Positions 12,086 to 24,931 of a stretch of DNA of 64,000 nucleotides are shown piece after piece; position 1 is the first letter of the stretch; each line of letters starts with the position of its first letter. The stretch is from positions 8,962,501-9,026,500 of the forward strand of contig NC_063265.1 in assembly GCF_019578655.1 (NCBI RefSeq), given 5' to 3'. Below the pieces are notes generated by a model, which saw only the letters and a list, made by a program, of their open reading frames with translations, was not told the DNA's origin and made no database searches. This DNA is from Ricinus communis (lineage: Eukaryota > Streptophyta > Magnoliopsida > Malpighiales > Euphorbiaceae). Both the position numbers and the translations under genes were made by a program.

Positions 12086-13735
12086 AACGAAGGAGTGAAA
12101 AGAAAAGGTAAATGTCAAGGAAATAGTTTTTTCAATTTTTAATAAATATATTTTCAAATATTAATGATTAAAAATGATTGTGATTAAATATTTAACATTC
12201 TCATTTATGAAAATAAAAAATATTTTTAAATTAGTCTTTTTATTTTCACCATCAATTAGCGTATTTAATTTTATTATATGTATCGAATAATATGAATTCG
12301 CAGGTATTTCTTACCTGAATCCGATTATTTTAAAACTTATTATATATTACATTTTATTTTTATTATTTAAAATATTATTTTAAATTTTATTAAATTTTTG
12401 CTTGAATTGTATTAATATATTGAATATTTAATGTTGAATATTTTAATTTGATTAGTTTATATTTTGTATTTTTTGTTTACATTAATCTTTATTAATATAT
12501 CTTAGAATTTAATTATTGTAAACGAATACTCATTTAATTGTACGAATATTTATATAAAATGGTAGGGTATCCACTGTCCATTTAAATATCTATAAATATA
12601 TTTAATAGTTATTTAATTTAAACGGATTTTAACGAGATTCATGTAATATGCGGATATTTCTATTCGGATTTGGAACAGATTCATGTAACAAAGATAATTT
12701 TTTAAATAAATTTGAAACAGATTTGGGTATATATTTTTGAATCGGTTCGGATTTGGGCATCTTAATTCATGGAAGGATTTTCATTTGTGAATATATAATT
12801 TAAAACCTACGCCTTCATGCACCCATACCCAGTGTTGTATCTCTTGATATATATATAAGAATGAAACCCTAGAATTCAGTTGTTTTAAAAATTGTACCGA
12901 TTCCCTCAATTCAGATCAAGAAACCCTTTCCTGTCACATTTAGTTCAAAGAGCGACTTGAGACAATTACTAGATTGGTAGGTCCTTAAATGGGGAGTCGA
13001 AGCTGCTATGTTATGTTCTTTGTACGCCATTCTGTCATCGGTGGAATTGAATCTTTCTGAGAGTCATTCTACTTATTCTTCTAGCAGAAGCATTAGTTAG
13101 GTTATTTTGTAACATGACTTTAAAAGAATTCATTGCTGTGATGATAATATCTTAGCTGCCCACAATAGAAAACTCCGCTATAGCAATTCTGTAGGTAATC
13201 TCTAAATCTTCAGGGACTACAGATGAAATTTACTCCAATTTTGTATAAGCCTAATCCTGCGATTTGACAAATGCAACTACACCCGCATGATTCCGAATGC
13301 ACAACTTGCTGATTCTCCATTTGCACGTCCACCGATTCTAATATAAAGCATAGAAATTGAATAAGACAAGTAGAAGTTCCATCTTTTAAATTAATCTTCT
13401 TTTTCTTTTTTTAATGAGATCTGCAGAATTACAGCTGTAGCTCTTCAGCAAGGCGCCCTTTAATCTGCCCTGAGGGTGAACTACTGACATCATTTGATCG
13501 ATGATCCCATATAAATGAACAATTTTAATTGACCCTTTCGGATTTTTATTTTCATTTTAGTCCACTGGACAAAAGGAAACCCCATCCACAAGAGAACTTT
13601 CAAACTAAGCTCCAAAGGTTAAAATTTTCACATTTTATTGAAAGCAAAGGGGTGATAATAGCGATTTTAACTTCTTTATAGTGTCTGGGTAACCCAAAAA
13701 AAAGATAAAAGATAAAAGATAAACCAAGATAAAAA

Positions 13736-13888
13736 GTAAAAGCTCCACAAATGTGGCCGCGAACATCAGAATCTATCCTTTTGATGTAAAAGCTCCACAA
13801 ACCTTCAAGTGATCATCAGAATCTGTTTGGGCAAAGTAAAAGCTCCACCAACCTTGTAGTGAACATCATCAGAATCTATCTATCCCTT
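13736..13888. repeat. 50-bp minisatellite, three copies
   Basis: Three consecutive units begin with GTAAAAGCTCCAC at 13736, 13786 and 13836, an exact spacing of 50 bases. Each unit also carries CATCAGAATCT. The third has a 3-base CAT insertion. An AAAAGATAAAAGAT tract lies just before the array. Confidence 0.9.
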
Positions 13889-14529
13889 TCACCTTTCTTT
13901 TTCAAAATCTGTACTAAGTTGAGTTGCAGCCAAGCAATTTCTGACTCACCTCCAGGATGACACATTCTCATGTCAGATCTGATAATCACATGTAGCCGGT
14001 CAAAATCTAACACTGCCAGGTTTTCTATTATCTTTTTTCAGTTTTTGTCTGTAATGGCAAAACGGCGAATAGAAAAATCAATTACCCAACTGGAAATCTT
14101 TCTGAACTTCTGGGAAGATTTGCATAGTGATCCAATTGGATGCTCCTCTGCTGTGACTTCTTTAGGATTGAGACGCTCTTAATCCTGTCCTCCATAAAGC
14201 ATTTTAATTGAACTAAATTATAAGAGAACGACCATCAGTTCTCATTTCAAGAATTTAACAATGGAAGAGCAAGAGACTACCTTTGTTTTATCTGCTTATG
14301 ATATTTATTTGAGCCGCACTTGTGCACCATAATGCAAAGTAGACATAAACAAACTGATTTGACTGACTCAAGACACAGCTGACATGAGAAAACACACCAA
14401 GGGGTTATGACTTTTGCACTGATTCTGATACTGTACTTTAGCAACCAAGCAGTCCAGAAGTTTTAAGCTGATGAGGAGATCCACGCCTTTAGTCTATATG
14501 ACTGTATATGAGAAATGCAGTTGAAACTT

Positions 14530-17500
14530 TCATTCTTCAACTGAACTTGGACTCTCAAGTGAAATACAGTGCACATAATCATCCCTGCAGCCGACGAAAA
14601 TCCTACCACCAATCATAACTGGTGAAGAGAATATGTCTCCTGGAAGCTCCAACCTTGCAATTTCCTGAACCACAGATTTACTTGATTGATTTGGCTTTCC
14701 TACAACATCCAAACTGATACGAAGCAAATGTATGCTTCCAGATGTTGCACATACACAAACCAACCTGGAAGATGTCATAAGCACATACATTAGATGATAT
14801 AGATGTGAATGTCTTGCAAATTTATGTGCTTTCTTTACCTATCTGACACAGGGGAGGAAGCAGACACTGGCTGCAAGTGCTCATCAACATAAGCAGATGA
14901 AGTTATTGGATCTCCAACATTGTACTCCCAGAGTAGATCTCCCTTTTCCTGACAAAGGACTTTAGAAATCACAAAATACATTCTGAATTTTCCATACCAT
15001 ATTCGTAAGGGTGCAATTCCGTTGTATAAATGCAGAACTAATGATGTCAGATCATATGTTTAACGTCATTACTACATGGAAACTTAATTGAAAGGATAAG
15101 AAGAAAATGATCAAGGAAAAAGATAACTTCAGTGAGTACATAATCATTAATTATAAAATTAAAAATGCTATGAACATATTGAGTGGTTTTGTACATCAAA
15201 TTTTATTAGGGACACCTTTTAAGGCATAACTTCTCTCTTCTGATAAATTAGAAAGGAGACCAAAGAAGCAACTTTGCAACTCACTACTTCTGATAATGGA
15301 AGTAGTGATTATACAGTCCGCCAACAAGCAGCTTCTAGACTTCACATGCATAATGGTATAAAATCAATACTAGAACTTACCATTTCAAATGAATAAATAC
15401 TTCCATTTCTTGAACATATCAGAACCTGTAAAAAAGCAAGAGAACTAAGCTCATTTCAAATTGAAGCGTGAAGGTGATGGAAATCACAATTAGATATTAA
15501 AGAAAACAGGCTTAAAACATGCATCTGCAAACATAAGATTCATCAAACTAACTTCATTCTACTTTGTGCAGAAGAAAAACAACTCTGGAACCATGCTGTT
15601 GAATAATTGCTGAACTGATTATTCTGAGATGTGCAAGGCTATGCAACAATTGTTGTGGACAGACTTTGCTTATAAAGATGCCGGAAAAAAAATTCAGATT
15701 TGGCAATTCAACCAAGATTATTATCCCTAAGATGAAGAAATGATTCACCTGAGAAGGTAACACATAAGATGTACAGGCTCCAGCAAATACAGGACCACCA
15801 GTTCTACACTGAAGAAGAAAATGGTTTTCAGAAAAATGTAGCAAAATGTTGTGCCAGAGATGCAATAAGTGTCAGATGACAGATAAAAGAAAGGTCATAA
15901 ACATAAAACCTAGTAGTCTTCCGGAAGAAGGAGATTCCAAGAACAGTTAATCAGTTAATACATTACAAGTGCATTGCCTGCTAAATGATGAACAAGAAAA
16001 TTCGATGCAGCAACTTAGACATAAATATATGATGACAAATCTAAGAATAAGAAGATGACTGGGCATAAAGCAACAACAATACTTCATACCCGCCAAACGA
16101 TAGATCCACTTGAATCCAGGGCAACAACATTGCCATCCACTAAACAACAAATAACTGTACGAAAAAGGGAAAAGGATATAAGAAATTATTTATGAAGAGA
16201 TAAATCCATATGCAAAGTCAAATGAGACATGTTCATACCATATCCATTTGGAGAACAAACTGAAAGGGAACCGAATACTGGCACTTCTAGCTCACGCTGC
16301 CATAATGTATGAAATGGTAAAGCCTGCAATTGTGATAAAGTGCCTACTTCAATAACCTAAAGAGAGTGCTGTGCCCCAACAGCAAACCCCCCACCCCCCA
16401 CCCAAATATTGCCAGCTTTGGGGAGGTCAGAGAGGTATACTGTCTCTATCTTGCATTTGTAAGAATCTATCGCTTGGCATGGACCAGGTGACCTCCGTCC
16501 TTCTGGGATAAGCATAACCTTTAGCATTTTACTAAGGCCACTACTCATACCAGTTTATAACCAACAAAGTCTTTCATGTTTCATCTTTGTATATTTTAGC
16601 ATTAGACATGAATAGGGTTGCCAATGTACTCATATACTTGGGCTCACTCATTAATAAACAGTGAAGCTCAAGCTCATACATGAGGTTGATTCGAAGCTAA
16701 TGAGCCTGGCTCAATAAACATGGGAGACATATAAAGTCTGCCATGGACCTAATGGAATTGATTAAATATCATCAGGGTCATTAGAGTTAAAGCCAAGGGG
16801 ATAGAGTTGCAGAGATCTTAATAATTTTACCTATGGTGAGCAGTACAGAAATTAAAAAGTCAAAAGTTGCAAACCTTTACTGATATAGCTGTCACACGAC
16901 CACTAGTTGAAGCCACATAAAGTCTGCCATGGACCTAGTGAAATTAATTAAATATCAGCAGGCATAAAGTTAGATGATTCAGTAATTTCCACATTCCATT
17001 GATTATATTCTAACATGAGTGGCAATTTAATGTTGCACATCTTATATTTAACATATGACAACACTATCAATTGAAGTTAGCTTAATAAATGCACCTGTAG
17101 ACAATTGCATATACAAGTTGTGATTACACCTTCAGGCTTTCTCCTAAAAAAAGGTTCTGCTTGGTTCTATTTAAGTCAAAATAATACAAATGTGGGATAC
17201 ATGCAGAAAAATAAAAGATCACAGCAGGAGAAAAATAATAAAATAAAGAATGCCATGATACAAGAATTGATAGTAAAAGAAAAATAAACTACCACATTAA
17301 CATAATAAGAAGTGATATAATATCATATTCTACACTAAGAAGCACAGATGCGGACACAAGACACAGAAGCGTTGATACGGTTATTTCTAAAAATTTAAGA
17401 CACAACACAGGAGGGACACCCTAAATAAAGTATACATTTACTAAATTTAAAATTTAAAATTTAAAATATATAATATATAATTATTCAAGTTTAAACAGTA

Positions 17501-20500
17501 TAATAATCAAAAGACTAATATCTTTCATATAAATACAGTTTAATTAATTTTTAATAATATCTTTTATATGTATTTAAAAATAACTTGTCATATCTGTGTC
17601 TTATTTTCTTTTTAACCTTGTTAAAAAATAATTATGTTTGTAAATATTATGGACTTTTTAGATTAGGAAAAATTAATTTTGGACTAATTATGGAATTGTT
17701 TATAAATTAAGCTGTTAAAAATTGATATTTAGTCTGATTTCTAAAATTTCACAATTGCCCCGGCGAATCCTAGAAGTGTTCGAGCTGTGTCCTAAATATG
17801 TCTTACCCGTGTCCGTTCCATGTCGGTAAAAATAAAAAATAATAAAAGTTTCAGTGCTTCTTAGATTCTACATAAAACATTGACAAATTAAGAAACGATG
17901 AGAAAAAATAGCCAATCCCTGTCCAAAAAATGCAAAACAAACTCAAAATCAACCAAAATCATGTGGAGGAGATGAGGCATCTATTTGGTTCCACAAGCAA
18001 AAGTAATGGATAGTTCACTAAAGAAATGAACATAGATATTCACCTCATCAATTGCAGGTGACCCGAATACACTCCCACCACACGAGAGCTTATAAATACA
18101 GCAATAATTTCTATAGTCGAGAGCGTATAAATAGTGATCATGAGAGCCACACCTGCAGATGTTGTCTCATCATCAATAAATTTTCAATACAGAAATAGAC
18201 ACTTCAGAGAACATCTATTAACAGGAGAGTGGAGATACTACAGGACCATGGACCTTGAAGACTATGGAGATATGATGAACACTATGAGATGACTTATACA
18301 GCAACAAATACAGAGCAGTATAATATTTCTATGTTATTTCTATTCCATAAAGGATGAGGAGTTCAATGCTTCTATCCACCAAAGATACTTTGAGGCATCA
18401 TTCAGGATACATAATGACGTATCAAGAGGACCATGCAATTAGTGGGGTAATAAATGGAATCATGGTGCATGGATTTCTATATACTGCTTCCACACTTAAT
18501 TCTTCAACCATTGAAATGATATGGCGTGGTGGAACTTGAAGAGAGAAAATTGCCATAGGGAAGTAGACAATTTGTCAGCATGTTATTTTATTTTCTTGAT
18601 CTACCTAAGAATTTTGTATTTCATTTTTAATTCTTGATCTCTTTCTATCTCTCTCTGTTATTGAGGGAAATTTTACAAACATGTGTTTGCTATTTCAATC
18701 TAGTTTCATTGAGCACGTAGGATAATTGTATTTTTGTGTGTTTCACTATATTAGTATAAGGACTTTCTGCATCCAGAGATATGAATAATGCTTAAGCAAT
18801 GCTTGTGTTTTAAATGTCGTTCAACAGAAAGCATAGCTACTGCATTCAACCAATAAAGCAAGAAAAAAAAAACATTCATCTTTAATTGTAGCAGCATATT
18901 GAACTAGCAAGAAGCAGAGCGGATAAAAGCATAATATATTACAATGCATATTACCAGATTATTTGTCTGTGCACATCCACAACCGGCTGACACTTCACCT
19001 TCACCAAATGTTGAATTAAAATTAGCATCAACAGGCAAAGATGGAGTTCCATAAATATGTGGGGAGAATAAAAACAGTATCTGTGAACACTTTGGCCATA
19101 AATTCATAAAGACTGGTGATAAAGTTGAAATTCCAGGCAATTTATATTCTATATTTGCTTTTTTGTTTCCTTTCATGGTTCTAGGTCACAATCAGCAAAT
19201 AGAACATGAAGGCAACAAAAAAGCAAATATAGAAATTAAATTGCCTGAAAGTACAACTTTATCACCATAAGGACTGACATGTAGTGCTGAAACGTGGAAA
19301 AATGCAGAAAGGTAGCCATTTCTTTTTATACCTCACCACAAGTTTGGAAAGTCCAACATATATTGCCATTGACAAAGTCAAGAAAGTAGATTTGCCCCTC
19401 GTAGCATCCAACTACAACCTAATAATAAATATAAAAAGATGAAGAGCTCTTAGAATCCTGAACAGAAAATGGAACAACATGGTGAATTCTGCACAGTAAG
19501 AAGAACAACCTGAGAATAGTCGGCAACAATTGCTGCTGAGCATTCAATTCGTCCTTGTAATTTAACTTCCCACTGGACAGAACCACTGCACCAACTTCCA
19601 CTGAGGTTCAGTACTAGAGCTAGACGGTGGACTATTCATGACAGTGCTAGAATTCATGCATCTAAAATGAAAAATGATATCGAATAGATCATATCAAAGA
19701 TCAACAGTTCGTAATTCTTTCTGCACGAGCATTCAACTAAAGATAATTACTTTATGCTACCAGACAACTTTGTTCATTATGAAAGGGTATCTATAAATAA
19801 AATTAAACAAGGCGACCTTCATTGACAACTTAGCATTACAATCCAGTCATATTCACACCAAACATTGCATGTTTCCAAGATTGACTTGGATTCCATAAAA
19901 CTATTAAGATGTTATTTGTAAAATCCCAAAGCACAAGATCAGAATGCCAAAGAAGTGTCCAATTAACAAAGTAGTACTAGGGTAAGATTCCAGACCTGCC
20001 CCAGACATATGGGAGTACCAAAATCCCTTTGTTTATCTTTCAGTACAAAGTCAATCCCCATAAACCTAAAATTGCTCTCAAATATCCTACCATTAAATGA
20101 TTTTGTACTGGTAAGAAGACCCTAACAGGAGTTCTTACGCTCGCTGGCTTACTGCTTTCTTATATTGACTCTTTAGCATGTCCTTTACAAAATATAACAA
20201 TGAGAATGACGATTAAACTGTAGTGAAAAAATTGCTATTAACTTATATCACTGATATTTCATGGCACGTACCTTTTTGCATCAATACAAATAAACTTCTG
20301 CGCATGAGATCCAATAAATAAAAAGACATCTTGGTCTTTAAACACAACAAGTGGTGATGCATCTACACAAGACACCATGTGAATCTTCCACAGTTCCTGC
20401 AGGGAAGAGCATTTTCCATTTCTAGGAACTTCTACTGACCAACTTAATTGATGGGTATTGCTCAAACTGTACGCCCTTTCATACATAACCTTGTTGCATC

Positions 20501-23389
20501 GGCTGAACGAACATGAGATTGGAATAAGTGCAGACCAAGAATATCCATCACTGAGACTAACATGTTTTGAAGAAATGTGTCTGTCCAAATCAACTTTGAA
20601 GCGCTTGGATGCTGCTACATTTTGATCATTATTTGGATGATAGTTCTTCAGTAGCCACTCCCTTGATTTAAGGCTAAGATAAGGAGATGCATAATTAATA
20701 TTCCACCTGCGCGCTTTTGACTTTGCTTTCCAACTGGTATCAGTTTTGACATCTAATTTGTAGGATTCCTTTTTATCTAGGAGAGCACTTTGAAGCTTGG
20801 ATGGAGTAGGATATTCATAAAGCAATCTCATATCAATTCCCAGATCATAAGAAACCTGTGCTGCAGTAATGGAGCTACCACCCATCACAAAGAAATCTTC
20901 ATCATCAGAAATGTCTTCAACCATTAAAGCGTCACAAAATGCCTGTCAAAAATTATCACATTTCACTCAAATTGTTAGATAACAAGAGGAAGGATACTTT
21001 GTCCTGATGGCACAATGCCCTTTTGCCGGAAGTATTAAGACGTGAATAGGTAAATTGCTTTTCCAGAAGTGCAGGGAGAACCTTTTTCACAATGAGCATG
21101 AGATCACTGGTCAGGCTGCTGCCAAACTTTTCCTGGACATGTAAGGTGGGAAGTGCCGAAGTTTGCAACAGGGCATAATCAACTTTTCCACTGGAAGATT
21201 TAGGCAATGATTTTACAAATACGAAGTGGTTAGGAATCATAGCTGAAGAAACTTTTCCAACCATCCAACTTCTTATAGAAGACCTAACCGGATCACCAGA
21301 TTTTTCATTTTCTTTTAACAATAAAAAAGCTTCAAGGAGCATGAGCTCCCCTTGACCTTCATGAGCAACAACAGCAGCATCAACAACAGCAGGATGTCCC
21401 CTGAGTGTATTTTCAACCTCCTCTAAGGCAACACGGTTTCCATTAACTTTTATGGTACGGTCAGTTCTCCCTAAGAATACCAAGTCACCACATTGAAGCC
21501 TTTGTGCAAAATCACCAGTTCTATAATATACTTGGCTCCCACAATTATCCACCACACAGTTACAGATGAGGTTCTTATGCAATTTTACACTGTCAGAAGG
21601 CATAACTGCTAAATTAGAAGAATAACCACTACAAAAACAGGGACCACTGACACATATCTCTCCCTGATCGCATGTAGCAGTTTCAGCAACCAGTACTACA
21701 TCACAATTGGAAATAGGCACACCAATTGGAACACTTGTTAGTGCCTCTTTCTCCAAAATCATTGGCAGCCTCTTGCAATCAAAATAAGTACAATCACCAG
21801 ATACCTTCATTCAATAGTTGATGTATTTTTAGATAAACGAAGATTTATAAATATTTAAATAAGAGAAACACAAATTGAAGGATAAGAACAACTGATATAT
21901 ATCAGGAACTATATCACAGTGCACAAAACAAGATGAATACATGATTGGGAACCATAATTCAAGCCATTGGTATAATCAATGCAGCATCAGAGAAATAATG
22001 CACTATAGGAAAAATAAAATAATATGAAAGCCAACAAAAGTACTGCACATTAAAACCTAAAGTTAATTTTCTTGAGGGGACTTGAATGATAATGAAGAAC
22101 ATGAGCAGCAATCAAGGTGAGAAAAAGAATGAAGCGAGATATAAAATTGTAATAGGTACTTTGTCTTCCTTTTAAAACAAACAACAAATATAACATATCG
22201 CATCAGAAGAAAAAACTAAAAGAGAGATTCGAAATGTCTAACCTCTGTAGTCCCATATAGATTCAGAATAGAGGTCCTTGGTAGTAAATCGGAAAGTACA
22301 TCCCACAAAGATAAAGGAAATATTTCACCACTCAGCACTAGCAATTTCAATGACCTGAATTGCATGACTGGCAAAGCAGATCACCCAGGAACAATAATCA
22401 AAGATTATAAATGATCCTTTAATTGAAAAGAAGATAGCACCAAAAAATTCTTGCAGGTGATCAATAAAGCTAATTGATGTTTTGAACAATAAAACTTCCT
22501 CTCCAAGAAGGGGATACAATTCTTGCATCCAAAGAAAGCGATTCAGCAAACCTTAAAAGATAAACAAGAAGCATCATACTATGAACTCAGGTATGGTATT
22601 AAACAAGGGAAAAATGCAAGCTACTGCAACAACAAATAGTTACCTAGTTCAGTACCGCATACACCTTTAGGCTTTCCAGATGATCCAGAAGTATACATTA
22701 AATAACAAAACAATCTTTTGTTCTCTTTTTCACAAGGCCAAGCTAAGGGCAATACATCAACACATTCCTCAATGCTTTCTTCAATGTTAAAACATAAAAC
22801 ACGACAACTAACGGATTGGACAAGCCAATTCGAGTCATTAAAACCCGAAGATGTAATAACAAGATGAGTATTGGAAGAATGAATAATTGATAAAACTCTA
22901 TCAATTGGCCACGTAGGATCAAGAGGCAAGAAAGCTTCGCCGCAGCGTAAAATTGAAAGAACGGAAATTATGTAGTCCACAGATTGTGGTATATAAATTC
23001 CTATTATCCTTGGTCTATACGCACCTAGTGCGCTCTGCTTGCTATCATTACACTCACCTGCAACAACAATTAAAAGTTATTACTAAAATCATTTCCAAAT
23101 TTAACTCAACTTACAATTATTTCAGTTCATTGAGATTAAAAGGAAAAAAAGAACCTGAAGAGTCATCAATATTATCGAGAATAGAGCGGAGGCGCGAGGT
23201 GAGGTAATTAACGGATTTTAACACGTCGCCGAAAGTGAAACATTGATCGCCGGGATACACCGGCGGACTAGAGGCGGAGACGGAAGCGCTGCCGCTTCCA
23301 GGTGATGGAGGTGCTGCATGTATGGCGGCGATTTTTTTAGAATTTCTGATTGCTGATTTGAGAGCTAGAAAGCTAGTGCCATCACTCAT
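14530..23389 (-). CDS. AAE19: AAE19/AASDH-type acyl-activating enzyme with carrier domain and PQQ-like propeller
   Basis: Seventeen exons in transcription order: 23389-23155, 23057-22644, 22551-22441, 22367-22243, 21804-21082, 20942-20272, 19585-19510, 19418-19332, 18998-18955, 18152-18044, 16934-16875, 16323-16239, 16154-16090, 15808-15749, 15425-15381, 14948-14839 and 14764-14530. They total 3255 bases and 1084 residues, in frame. Residues ~20-510 form an ATP-dependent adenylation domain with [11 protein letters not shown] (200-210), FKTSIS (239), NLYGTTE (289), YRTGD (389) and the catalytic Lys in [10 protein letters not shown] (Lys502). Residues ~535-605 are an acyl-carrier domain; the phosphopantetheine Ser is about 560 in FFVMGGSSI. 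Residues ~700-1084 form a quinoprotein-like beta propeller. The family would activate a carboxylic or amino acid onto its own carrier; the plant substrate is not established. The spacing between motifs A4 and A5 is unusually short (see findings). Resembles Arabidopsis AAE19 and human AASDH. Confidence 0.9.
16729..16962 (-). repeat. 48-bp duplicate of the exon 11 acceptor region
   Basis: The segment 16915-16962, which holds the 3' splice site and first 20 bases of AAE19 exon 11, recurs at 16729-16776 with about 43 of 48 bases identical. The copy lies 186 bases downstream on the coding strand, inside the next intron. It keeps the AG dinucleotide and the words encoding VHGRLY. Confidence 0.85.
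17328..17872. mobile_element. ~545-bp inverted-repeat element in an AAE19 intron
   Basis: The left end at 17328-17345 (TTCTACACTAAGAAGCAC) is matched by the reverse complement of the right end at 17852-17872 (TAGAATCTAAGAAGCACTG). Just inside each end lie related words with GGACAC (GCGGACACAAGACACAG on the left; CGGACACGGGTAAGACA on the reverse complement of the right). The interior is AT-rich and non-coding. It sits wholly within the intron between exons 10 and 11 of the AAE19-type gene. Confidence 0.6.
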
Positions 23390-24931
23390 CTCTGTTCTCT
23401 CAGCTTTTTTAAGAGAGTTTTCGGTTTTAAAAAGGGAGAACGTGCATTTTCGCCCTTCACGTTTAGGCCGAGTAACGGATTGGCCCTTAAACTATGTTTA
23501 AGTGCAAAAATATATAAAATTTGTCAAAAACTATAATATAAGTCCCTCTATCTAACAGAGAAATATTTGATTCTAACACAGTTTCTTTACAGACGATGGC
23601 ATGTACATCTCATCTTCTTCCTTTTTTCTTTCCATCTGTTTTCTTTATTTTTCTCTCCTCCCCAATTATTCTCCTTTATTTTTCTCTATTTCTTTCTTTC
23701 TTTCATATTTCTTTAAATTTACAAAAATAGTACAAAATGGCCATAATTTCAACCACATATCAATTTCTCTAATTCATTTAAATCAATAAATTTAATCACC
23801 GATTGACAAAGCCAATAGATATTTCAAAGTTAAAACTCATATTAACAAATTTAATCACCTCTTTCACTTTTTTTATGTCTTTTCTTTTCATGAAGAACAA
23901 TTTAATACCGTCTATTTCAATCAACACTGTTCTTTTTCAAACAGTTTTCTCCATCGAGTCAAATCGTCTCTAGTGTCATTCACTTAGTATTACTTTTTTA
24001 AGGAAAAAAACTAATTTTATTATCCAAATACATAAATAAAATAGATTTGTGAATGATGTAACTTGAAATTTCATTATTTGAGTACATAACTTAAAAATTT
24101 GTCGATGAAAATAGATAAAACCTCCTTTTGCTCTACAACCATTCTTCATTTAAAATTCTAACTTTTTTTAATTTTCCACCGATTTCTTCTTCTTTTTTTC
24201 CGAATCTTAAGCCTTTCATGTGAACTTGATCATTTTGCATTAATTTTCTATTCTATATTTATTTTGGTGCTTTGCAGGTGAAATTCCAATACTTACATAA
24301 TAATTTGGTTTAGATTTAAAAGAAGATAAGTTTAATTATGCTTTAAACCTGACAATGAAATTGAGTCTGGGATTTTTTGATGAAAAGAAGACAAGTTTAT
24401 CGTAAAAGCAATTTATGTTCCAATAAATTCTTTTTCAAGTATATATACACTTTCAACTGTTTAATATAACAAAAAGTTGAACAAATCAAATAAGAATGTT
24501 ATTTAGTGGCTGATCCGCTCCTCAGCCTAAACATTAGCCTTTTTCCTTTTAAAAATGGACAACAAAAGACAGATAGCCTTGTGGAACGGCGATGAAACGT
24601 TTCCCTGGTTTGGGTCGATTTGTATTAGAATTGCGGAATTAGCTGTGCTTTTTAAATGGTTTGATAAATAAAATATGTTCCATAAATAAATATGTTGCCT
24701 GTTTTCATTTTTTTTACTGTTTGGAAAAGAAAATTCGGAATTTTATTTGGGAAATAAATATAAAATAACAAATCTTTCACAGATATTAGTAAATTGATAT
24801 CTGAATACAAATGCACAGAAATAAATGCAACCCAAAAGGAAAATGGGGTTCCCAAATCAAAAGACAGGTGAATAATACAACATCTGGATTGGAAGGAATA
24901 TTAACACAATGAGAATTGGAAAGTACATTAA
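23390..24931. other. intergenic DNA between AAE19 and NPC genes
   Basis: This holds the AAE19 promoter and leader (23390 upward) and the 3' flank of the phospholipase gene (downward from 24931). About 23440-23600 has GTAACGGATTGGCCC and CTATCTAACAGAG, in the style of one end of a transposon like that at 11045, but I found no matching second end. No gene is visible. Confidence 0.5.

Larger units (their letters stand above)
10782..14529. other. intergenic DNA rich in repeats
   Basis: No protein-coding gene is supported. It contains a ~1 kb inverted-repeat element (11045-12085), an AT-rich tract with repeated CGGATTTGG-like words (about 12290-12780) that reads like a decayed dispersed repeat, a more balanced stretch with a TATA-like motif at 12848-12859 (possible non-coding transcript, see findings), and a 50-bp minisatellite. 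The last ~500 bases are probably the 3' UTR of the AAE19-type gene. Confidence 0.6.

Noticed and set aside
23440..23600. Sequence resembling one end of a transposon (GTAACGGATTGGCCC, CTATCTAACAGAG)
   Set aside because: No inverted partner was found within several kilobases, so the element's extent cannot be supported.
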